The notes under the pieces are model-generated. The model saw only the letters and a list, made by a program, of their open reading frames with translations. It was not told where the DNA came from and searched no databases. Below are positions 54,622 through 61,325 of a DNA stretch of 64,000 nucleotides, one piece after another (within the stretch, counting starts at the first letter, position 1; every line of letters starts with the position of its first letter). Position numbers and translations under genes: made by a program. The DNA comes from Acidobacteriota bacterium (GTDB taxonomy: Bacteria > Acidobacteriota > Blastocatellia > UBA7656), in contig JACQDB010000135.1 in the NCBI GenBank assembly GCA_016201275.1, positions 1-64,000 of the forward strand. Direction: 5' to 3'.

Positions 54622-54876
54622 TTGACAACACTTCAAGAAATCTTTGCAAGACGAAAAACTTTGCCGCGTTCTAAGGTTGTGCAAAAGATGCTTGAAACCA
54701 CAGCCCAACCACAAGCCGTAAAATTAACTGTAGAAGGTCAGAACGAAAACTTGACACTCGAAAGAGCAGCAAGGGAAAATAAGGAAGCCTCTGGTGAAAA
54801 CACAGAGCAGGAGTTGGTAGTAGGGATTAGCCCGATTAAACCTTGGAGCCGGGAAATCAATCTCTCCCGTATTTGA
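54622..54876 (+). CDS. Small unidentified protein
   Basis: 84 residues from a TTG start (AAGAAG lies 4 nt upstream). The sequence is hydrophilic, Lys/Glu-rich and probably helical or disordered (RRKTLPRSKVVQKMLETT, LERAARENKEASGEN). It has no signal or membrane segment. It ends 27 bp before the TonB-type gene, on the same strand. Base composition is more AT-rich than in the neighbours. I cannot tell whether it is a real gene; the position suggests a small partner of the next gene. Confidence 0.35.
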   Translation: MTTLQEIFARRKTLPRSKVVQKMLETTAQPQAVKLTVEGQNENLTLERAARENKEASGENTEQELVVGISPIKPWSREINLSRI

Positions 54877-54903
54877 TAAGGGCTCTCAGGGAGGAAAAAG
54901 GAT

Positions 54904-55923
54904 ATGCAAAACAAAGCCTTGTTTGCAGACGCATTCATCTCTCAACCGTCATTGGTTGCGCGTCTAGCGATGGAGTTTGCGGAAGCCAGCCGCGAATTTC
55001 GTGAGAACCCAAGTCAATATGTCAGCAGCGCCGTCAAAGGCGATGGCATCGGCGGACGGCGACGCAGAATGCACTTGATGTATGGCGCGGCGGTCGCCTT
55101 GCTGGTTTTTTCAACCCTCTTTCTGGGAATTCTGGTGGCTTACACCATTACCCACGCCAAAGATAAAATCGGCGATGAACTAGCCGAAACCTCCATACCG
55201 CTGGTTGATCCCAACGATTTCAAGATGCAGGAAATAGATGCGCCGAAATCGTCGGCCAAAGAACGCGCCGGTGGTGGCGGCGGTGGCGGTCGCAAAACTC
55301 CTACGCCTCCTTCCAAAGGTCAATTGCCGGAATTTTCTTTGAAGCCTCCGATTATTGCGCCACGACCGGAGCAGACCTTGCGTCCACCCGCGTTGCCGGT
55401 GCCTGAGACGGTACAGGTTGATCCGCGCCTGCAACCCAAGCGTGATGATTTAACCCCGACGGGATTACCAACCGGCGTGCTGGGACCGCCTTCGGCAGGG
55501 CCAGGTGAAGGCGGCGGTATGGGAACCGGTAAAAACGGCGGTATGGGGTCGGGCGATGGCACAGGTGTTGGCCCCGGCAGAGGCTTCAACATGGGTGGCG
55601 GCGATCCCCGACTTGGCGGCAGCGATTTTAACGCGGACGGCTCGGCCAAGAGCGTGGATTCAAAACCCCAAGCGTTGAACCGCCCACGTCCCAATTACAC
55701 GGAAGAAGCGCGCAAGAACAAGATTCAGGGCGTGGTCAGAGCGCGGGCGCTCATTGGCGCGGATGGCAGCGTCAAACAGGTCAGGGTCCTCAGCAGCCTT
55801 CCCGATGGTCTGAACGAAGAAGCGATTCTGGCCGTCAAACAGATGCGCTTTAAACCCGCTACCAAAAATGGTCAACCCGTTCCTTTCTGGCAGACACTCG
55901 AAATCGAGTTCAACCTGCGTTAG
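54904..55923 (+). CDS. TonB-type energy transducer 1
   Basis: 339 residues. An unusual cytoplasmic N-terminus of about 55 residues (VARLAMEFAEASREFRENP) precedes a single membrane span (AAVALLVFSTLFLGILVAYTI, about 61-81). A periplasmic Gly/Pro-rich spacer follows (GGGGGG, PPIIAPRPEQT, GGGMGTGKNGGMGSG) and then a C-terminal TonB_C domain (NRPRPNYTEEARKNKIQGVV to LEIEFNLR). It should couple the inner-membrane proton gradient to TonB-dependent receptors. No ExbB or ExbD lies nearby. GGGAGG 8-9 nt upstream supports the start. Confidence 0.85.
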   Translation: MQNKALFADAFISQPSLVARLAMEFAEASREFRENPSQYVSSAVKGDGIGGRRRRMHLMYGAAVALLVFSTLFLGILVAYTITHAKDKIGDELAETSIPLVDPNDFKMQEIDAPKSSAKERAGGGGGGGRKTPTPPSKGQLPEFSLKPPIIAPRPEQTLRPPALPVPETVQVDPRLQPKRDDLTPTGLPTGVLGPPSAGPGEGGGMGTGKNGGMGSGDGTGVGPGRGFNMGGGDPRLGGSDFNADGSAKSVDSKPQALNRPRPNYTEEARKNKIQGVVRARALIGADGSVKQVRVLSSLPDGLNEEAILAVKQMRFKPATKNGQPVPFWQTLEIEFNLR

Positions 55924-56033
55924 CGTAACGGTTGTCACAACACTATGAGTGGTTGCGTGCCGCGATTCGAGGCTTCCGTTTGGAGGCTTCCAATCGCGGC
56001 GTTCACTTTACGAAAAAAGTTTCTCTCAGCAAC

Positions 56034-57137
56034 ATGGCTACACTAATCACAAGCGAATTCGTCAAAACGCGGGAACCGCTTGCCGCTTTCTCTATGCTAG
56101 AGCAAAAGGGCATAGTGGCGCGCCTGGTTGAAGAGCTTGCGCTTGCGATAAAAGATTTCACCCGCGACCCGCGCAGTTTTCTGCGCGACCTGTTTGCCGA
56201 CGAAGCTAAAGACCTGCAACGCCGCAAACGTCTGCGGATGGGCTTGGCGTTGGCACTGACAACACAACTGGTTTTATTTGGTGTGATCGCTTATTTCGGC
56301 TGGCATCATTCAATGGCGACAACGAAAGCGGATGAATTGCCCTACAAGGTGAAGTGGGTTGACCCGAATGATTTTAAACCTGAGCCGACAAAAACAACGG
56401 AGTCAGCCGCCAACGGCAACGATTCATCAAAAGTTGAAATGCCGAAAGGTAATCGCGACGCTGGCGCAAGCAACGGCGGCGGCGGTAACGAAAGCTCTAC
56501 ACCTGCCAAACAAGGGGTCTTACCTCCGGCAGTTTCGATTCCACCAATGGTATCTGTAAACGCACCCAGCGCTCCTGCACCTAGTCTTGCCATCTCCCCG
56601 ACGATTGAAGGAATTCCGACGCCGCCGCCACCGAATACGAATATTGGTTTGCCCAATGGCGATCCGCATTCCGCTTCAGGCGGGAAAGGCACGGGTGATG
56701 GTCTTGGCGATGGGAATGGTCCCGGCGCAGGCAACAACACAGGCCCCGGCGCAGGCAATGGGAAAGGCGAGCGCGGTTCGGGAACCGGAACCGGCAACCC
56801 CGGCACCCCGAATGGTTCTTTGATTCCGACCGGGCCGATTAATTATTCTCTGCTTGCCGGAATACCGGACAGCACAGGCATCGTCTTCGTTCGCCGCGTC
56901 AAGCCCATCGTCACGGCTGAAGCGCAGGCCAACAAAGATTTCGGCTATGTGTTCATTGAAGCGACTTTCAATAAAGACGGCACGATCAGCGATATTGTCA
57001 TCAGACAATCGGTGCCATCAATGGATGAGCAGGCGAAAGAAGCCGTCCGGCAAATTAAATTTCGCCCCGCGACGATTCGTGGCGAACCGATTACCTTGCG
57101 GAAAGTGCCGATTAAAGTGCCGATCAGAATTGAGTAA
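56034..57137 (+). CDS. TonB-type energy transducer 2
   Basis: 367 residues from ATG 56034, chosen because the N-terminus then matches the paralogue (MLEQKGIVARLVEELALAIKDFTRDP against LVARLAMEFAEASREF). The membrane span is LALALTTQLVLFGVIAYFGW (about 65-84). A long Gly/Pro/Asn spacer (GGKGTGDGLGDGNGPGAGN) is followed by TonB_C with EAQANKDFGYVFIEATFNKDG and KEAVRQIKFRPATIRGEPI. The gene follows transducer 1 at 110 bp. The two differ strongly in spacer and tail and may serve different receptors. Confidence 0.83.
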   Translation: MATLITSEFVKTREPLAAFSMLEQKGIVARLVEELALAIKDFTRDPRSFLRDLFADEAKDLQRRKRLRMGLALALTTQLVLFGVIAYFGWHHSMATTKADELPYKVKWVDPNDFKPEPTKTTESAANGNDSSKVEMPKGNRDAGASNGGGGNESSTPAKQGVLPPAVSIPPMVSVNAPSAPAPSLAISPTIEGIPTPPPPNTNIGLPNGDPHSASGGKGTGDGLGDGNGPGAGNNTGPGAGNGKGERGSGTGTGNPGTPNGSLIPTGPINYSLLAGIPDSTGIVFVRRVKPIVTAEAQANKDFGYVFIEATFNKDGTISDIVIRQSVPSMDEQAKEAVRQIKFRPATIRGEPITLRKVPIKVPIRIE

Positions 57138-57174
57138 GGGTGGTGAAACTTCTTTCCCGTTTTTCGATTAACGG

Positions 57175-57250
57175 GAGCGTGTCGCAGAATTCCAGCAGCC
57201 GTCCATATGTTGTGGACGGTTAAACCATCGAACACAATATCTGGGCAGGA
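57175..57250. mobile_element. MITE-like element, copy D (reverse orientation, one end missing)
   Basis: GAGCGTGTCGCAGAATTCCAGCA, then CCATATGTTGTGGAC, TTAAACCATCGAACACAATAT and CTGGGCAG are the reverse complement of copies A and C, except for about 25 bp at the distal end. It lies downstream of transducer 2. Confidence 0.6.
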
Positions 57251-57300
57251 AATCACTTTCAGCACCACCCTCTACCTGAATGCGGCGCTGAAAGTGATTT
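57250..57300. repeat. 14-bp inverted repeat at the end of copy D
   Basis: AAATCACTTTCAGC (57250-57263) and its exact reverse complement (57287-57300) surround 23 nt. It sits between the MITE remnant and the converging roadblock gene and may serve as a bidirectional 3' structure. Confidence 0.55.
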
Positions 57301-57305
57301 CGCCG

Positions 57306-57662
57306 TCACAACTCTTTTTGTAGTTTGGTGGAAGTGGATTTTATTTTATAAAGCGCCTTGCCGATGTTAGCCGTCGGAGTCATTTCCAGAATCACCATAT
57401 AATCGCTCTCCAGATGACGGATTAAAAAACTCGCGCCCTCGTAAGCAATCAAAGTGGCGTCTTGATTGAGTAAATTCAATTGCCGAGTGATGTCGCGGCA
57501 CGATTGCGCGGTCAAGGCGATGTAGGCGGCACGCAACCGCAGTTGTTCGACATTGCCTTTGGAAAACCATTGCACCGCCTCGCCATCGGCTTCCAACACA
57601 ATCGCGCCCTCGGCTCCATCAATCGTCTCGACCAGTTCTTTCAGTATCGCTGTAAATGGCAC
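57306..57662 (-). CDS. Roadblock/LC7-domain protein
   Basis: 118 residues from GTG 57662, chosen because GGAG lies 5 nt upstream and MPFTAILKELVETIDGAEG is the usual family start; a TTG at 57686 would add eight residues. The single domain has GAIVLEADGEAVQWF, YIALTAQSCRDI and FLIRHLESDYMVILEMTPTANIGKAL. Bacterial roadblock proteins are small cytoplasmic regulators that often pair with Ras-like GTPases (MglB with MglA). No GTPase gene is adjacent. Confidence 0.82.
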   Translation of the reverse strand: MPFTAILKELVETIDGAEGAIVLEADGEAVQWFSKGNVEQLRLRAAYIALTAQSCRDITRQLNLLNQDATLIAYEGASFLIRHLESDYMVILEMTPTANIGKALYKIKSTSTKLQKEL

Positions 57663-57790
57663 ACGCGCTCCTTTTTCATAATTCAAAAATTCGCATCATT
57701 ATAGCCGAGACCATTGATGAACAGAATACATTTTCGGTAACCCAAAATCCCACTGATCCCGCTGCCGAAATTCAATACGGAACGAGTTGA

Positions 57791-57844
57791 GTTTAGAGGC
57801 GGTCTTTGACCGCGCATTTCGGCGATCAAAGACCGCCTCTAAAC
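57791..57844. repeat. Palindromic GAGGCGGTC-family hairpin, copy 4
   Basis: Arms at 57791-57813 and 57822-57844, 22 of 23 complementary, centred on GAGGCGGTCTTTGACCGC. It is located between the roadblock gene and the 3' end of the deoxyhypusine-synthase-like gene. A second pair, GGCGAAGG / CCTTCGCC, follows in the same gap at about 57918-57960. Confidence 0.7.
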
Positions 57845-57989
57845 TTCGCGCCGCTTATTTTGTTTTGTTGTTCGGTAGTAAAAAGATTGGCAAAAGTCTG
57901 GCGCAAAAAAGTAAGGCGAAGGAGTCGCGGTGTGAATGTCAACGCGCCTGCCTTCGCCGGAAAAATATCTTGATTCGTAGCGGCTGGGT

Positions 57990-59039
57990 TTAGCCGAACG
58001 ATACCGTCAGGTCGCGCCCGAAATTGAATTGCGGACGGCGACGTTGTTTGAGCGCCTTGGTGCCGGTCTGCGACAACGAGGTTACCAAGATCGGCATGGC
58101 GATGGTTGGGTCGCACAGCACGGTGACGGTGCGCGCATCTTTGGCAACGCGCCCCCAGGTCTGCGCTTCTTCAAAACTGCGTCCGGCATTGACACTGCTT
58201 TCCGGCAAATCGAGGCCGATTTGAATACCGTATTTGTGACCGCGCACCGTTTGCTTGATAATCGAAGCCGTCACTTCCGCCTGATGCAGAAAACTCTTGG
58301 GCGGGCCGCCGCCAAACAACACCACAGAGGTATTGACCGAACGCGAGACGATCTGCGAAGCCTCGACCATATCTTGAATGATGTCGAACTGGAAAGGGTT
58401 TTTGCGATTGATGCGCGAGGTGGCGATGCCTACGGCGATGGCTGAATCACTGATGCCCGGACAGAAGACCGGCACTTTGGATTTATAAGCCGAAGTCAGT
58501 ATGCCGTCTTCGGTAGCGATTTCGGAAAGCTCGCGCCCTAACAGATGCAGAAACTCGCGGGTCGAATAAGGGCGCATATGATCAACCGTGTTGGCGAAAT
58601 TGCCTACCCATTCGTCGGCTTCGCGGTACTCGTATTCGCTGGCCAGCGTGTCATAAAAACGGCCTACCTGCGCTTCCTGCAACTCTTCGTCGCTCATATC
58701 GTGAGAGGCTTGATAATGATAACGTCCGAGCGTCTCGTGCAGATCGTGAAACAGATTCGTGCCGCTCGACACCACCACATCCACGTAATGATTTTTGATC
58801 AGGTAGGAAATCAGCCGCCGCATTCCCGAAGCAATCAACGCCCCTGACAGCCCCAGAAAAATCGTGCCGTTGTCCGACAACATATCAATCCACAGATTGT
58901 GGGCGTCGGCCAAAGCGCGGGCTTGGAAACCTGCGCCTTCCATCTTTTGCAGAATTCCGGAAACCGAACGATCCCGATCTATCTGCACAGGGCGTGTCGG
59001 ATTGGTTAAAAATTTTGCGCTCTTTTGTCTTCTCATCAT
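57990..59039 (-). CDS. Deoxyhypusine synthase-like protein
   Basis: 349 residues from ATG 59039, after GAGG at 9 nt. The family landmarks are GTIFLGLSGALIASGMRRLI, VVVSSGTNLFHDLHETLG, PVFCPGISDSAIA and VVLFGGGPPKSFLHQAE, in which the Lys near 248 matches the catalytic lysine that forms the imine with the aminobutyl group. Bacteria generally lack eIF5A, and bacterial relatives act in polyamine synthesis, for example homospermidine-type reactions. The neighbour speA supports that reading. The exact product is not determined by sequence. Confidence 0.9.
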   Translation of the reverse strand: MMRRQKSAKFLTNPTRPVQIDRDRSVSGILQKMEGAGFQARALADAHNLWIDMLSDNGTIFLGLSGALIASGMRRLISYLIKNHYVDVVVSSGTNLFHDLHETLGRYHYQASHDMSDEELQEAQVGRFYDTLASEYEYREADEWVGNFANTVDHMRPYSTREFLHLLGRELSEIATEDGILTSAYKSKVPVFCPGISDSAIAVGIATSRINRKNPFQFDIIQDMVEASQIVSRSVNTSVVLFGGGPPKSFLHQAEVTASIIKQTVRGHKYGIQIGLDLPESSVNAGRSFEEAQTWGRVAKDARTVTVLCDPTIAMPILVTSLSQTGTKALKQRRRPQFNFGRDLTVSFG

Positions 59040-59056
59040 AAACGGTGTCCTCAAGT

Positions 59057-59124
59057 AGTCGGTAGTCCGTAGCCCTTAGTCCCTGGCAAAAAAACTCAGG
59101 ACTACGGGCTACGGACTACCGACT
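59057..59124. repeat. Heptad repeat hairpin between speA and the DHS-like gene
   Basis: The left arm 59057-59082 (AGTCGGT AGTCCGT AGCCCTT AGTCC, exact 7-nt phase) is complementary to 59099-59124 at 25 of 26 positions, with a 16-nt A-rich loop. The distal arm overlaps the first two bases of the speA stop codon (59123-59125). Confidence 0.75.
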
Positions 59125-61021
59125 ATTCTAAATAAGTGTATCGGTTGATGTCGCTTTCGTACTGTTTTACGAGTTCGTCGGCTCTTTCCTGAGACATCTG
59201 GCCATTGGCAACCCGCTCGCGGGTCATGCGTTGAAAGCTCTCGAAAACCTGCTGTCGGTCGTACCGCGCAAAGCTAATCATGTCGCCGACGCGATGTCCC
59301 TGCACGGTCTTCTTGATGTGATAGCGCCCCTCGGTATCTATGACAATGTGCGCTTCGTTCGGTTGTCCGAACAGGTTATGGTAACTGCCCATCACTTCCT
59401 GATACGCGCCGACTAAAAATATGGCGATGTAATACGGCTCACCGGTAAACGGGTGCAACTCCAAAACCTCTTTCACATCTTTCAGGTCAACGAATTTATC
59501 TATGTGGCCATCGGAATCGCAGGTGATGTCCACGAAGGTGGCATAATCGGTGGGCTGTTCATTCAAACGATGAATCGGCATGATGGGAAATAGTTGATCA
59601 ATCGCCCAATGATCCGGCGCGGAACGAAAGACCGAGAAATTGCACAGGTATTTCGACGCCAGAATCTTTTTCAAATCGTCGAACTCTTCTTCCTGAACTT
59701 TGGCACCTTGGGCGAATTTGGAAGCGCGTGAACAAACTTCCCAGAACAGCACTTCGCCTTTGGCGCGGTCTTCCAGACTGATCAAACCGAGATTGAATTG
59801 CGTGTGTAATTCATCTTTGTGATCGAGCGCGTCGTGATAATACTCGCGATAATTTTTCGAGTTGATATAGTCGTACAACTCTTTGAGTTCAAAAATCACC
59901 TGCGGGTCGTCATCGGAAACCGCGACTTCGGGTTGATCGTCGGCAAAGGTTTCGATCTCGTCGCGTATCGAAGTCACAAAGACAGCGTGATAGGCCGACA
60001 TGACGCGCCCACTTTCCGTCACCAGATTCGGTTCCGGCACGTTCTCGTCTTCGCACACTGATTTGATGGTATAAACGACATCGTTGGCGAACTCTTCGGC
60101 GGTGTAATTGACCGACGATTCAAAGGTCGTCTTCGAGCCGTCGTAATCCACTCCCATGCCGCCGCCGATGTCCAAAAATTCCACATCAATGTGCATCTGG
60201 CGAATCTTTGAATAGACGCGGGCCGCTTCTTTCATAGCGTTTTTGACGCGCTTGATGTCGGTGATTTGCGAGCCGATGTGAAAGTGCAAGAGCTTGAGCG
60301 AATCAATCATGTCGTTTTCGCGCAGCAGTCTTATGCACTCCAACATTTCGGAAGGCGTCAGTCCGAACTTCGCCGATTCGCCGCCCGATGAGGCCCACTT
60401 GCCCGAACCTTTCGAGTAGAGTTTGGCGCGCAGCCCAACCATAGGCTTGACGTTGGTCTCTTGAGCGCGGCGCACAATCATTTTTAATTCGTTGAGTTTT
60501 TCGACAACGATGATGACGCGCTTGCCGACCTGGGTTCCCATCAAGGCGAGATTGATGAAGGTTTCATCTTTGAAGCCGTTGCAGATGAGCAGGGATGCCG
60601 ACGTTTGATCGAGCGAAAGGGCGGCGTAGAGTTCGGCTTTCGAGCCGCATTCAACACCAAAATTATATTTGCTGCCTTCGCGTAAAAACTCTTCAATGAC
60701 TTCGCGGCGCGGATTCACCTTCATGGGAAAGACCGGATAATGGCCGCCGGTGTAATTGAATTCGCGAGTCGCTTCAGCAAAAGCGCGATGCAGTTTTTTC
60801 AGTTGGTTGGTGAGAATCTGCGGAAAGCGCAACAGGATGGGCAATTGTAGCTTGCGCTGTTCTATGAGGTCATCAATGAGTTCCTTCACATCTACAGCGC
60901 GTGGATCGCCCTCCGCAGGGCGGACAGCCAGATGACCTTTTCGGTTTACCTCAAAGTATCCCGCTCCCCAATTTTCCACACCGTAGGTCTGTAGGACCTC
61001 GTCTAGTGTGTTATTCCTCAT
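59123..61021 (-). CDS. speA: Biosynthetic arginine decarboxylase
   Basis: 632 residues, the normal length. The alanine-racemase-like fold has FPMKVNPRREVIEEF with the PLP Lys near 101, LKLLHFHIGSQI, FLDIGGGMGVDYDG and NLVTESGRVMSAYHAV. Next come NFSVFRSAPDHWAIDQLFPIMP and LVGAYQEVMGSYHNLFG. It decarboxylates L-arginine to agmatine, the first step of polyamine synthesis. GGAAGGA lies 5 nt before the ATG. The DHS-like gene follows downstream on the same strand. Confidence 0.96.
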   Translation of the reverse strand: MRNNTLDEVLQTYGVENWGAGYFEVNRKGHLAVRPAEGDPRAVDVKELIDDLIEQRKLQLPILLRFPQILTNQLKKLHRAFAEATREFNYTGGHYPVFPMKVNPRREVIEEFLREGSKYNFGVECGSKAELYAALSLDQTSASLLICNGFKDETFINLALMGTQVGKRVIIVVEKLNELKMIVRRAQETNVKPMVGLRAKLYSKGSGKWASSGGESAKFGLTPSEMLECIRLLRENDMIDSLKLLHFHIGSQITDIKRVKNAMKEAARVYSKIRQMHIDVEFLDIGGGMGVDYDGSKTTFESSVNYTAEEFANDVVYTIKSVCEDENVPEPNLVTESGRVMSAYHAVFVTSIRDEIETFADDQPEVAVSDDDPQVIFELKELYDYINSKNYREYYHDALDHKDELHTQFNLGLISLEDRAKGEVLFWEVCSRASKFAQGAKVQEEEFDDLKKILASKYLCNFSVFRSAPDHWAIDQLFPIMPIHRLNEQPTDYATFVDITCDSDGHIDKFVDLKDVKEVLELHPFTGEPYYIAIFLVGAYQEVMGSYHNLFGQPNEAHIVIDTEGRYHIKKTVQGHRVGDMISFARYDRQQVFESFQRMTRERVANGQMSQERADELVKQYESDINRYTYLE

Positions 61022-61325
61022 CTAATTCCTTCCCTGCTGAATGTGGCATCAGCCGCTCAAAAGGGCTTCTTGCAAGCCCCTGAATGTAGCAGATATGCGG
61101 CGGCAAAGTCAAAAATTTTTTCATGCACAAAATCCCCCAAATCATTAGCAGGACGGGCGGATTTGCGATACAATCCGCGCCGCTGTCATTTGTTGGGTTT
61201 TTGCCTCACCTTTACGATCTGGATGTCAGCACCTCTGCTGCACAAGCGGAGTGGAATCCCCAAGGATTTTTTTGCGGATAAACTTTCAAGGAAAAGCTTA
61301 CTTATCTAAGGAGGAAGGTACTGCG
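61022..61325. other. Promoter region between speA and the protease gene
   Basis: 304 bp between diverging genes. The only candidate signals are a plus-strand promoter at 61145-61174 and a 7-bp stem GCGGATT / AATCCGC overlapping its -10 region. No gene is visible. Confidence 0.45.
61145..61174 (+). promoter_or_regulatory. Candidate sigma-70 promoter of the protease gene
   Basis: TTAGCA and TACAAT are separated by 18 nt. The -10 hexamer lies in the loop region of the stem GCGGATT / AATCCGC, which might be an operator. Confidence 0.35.
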
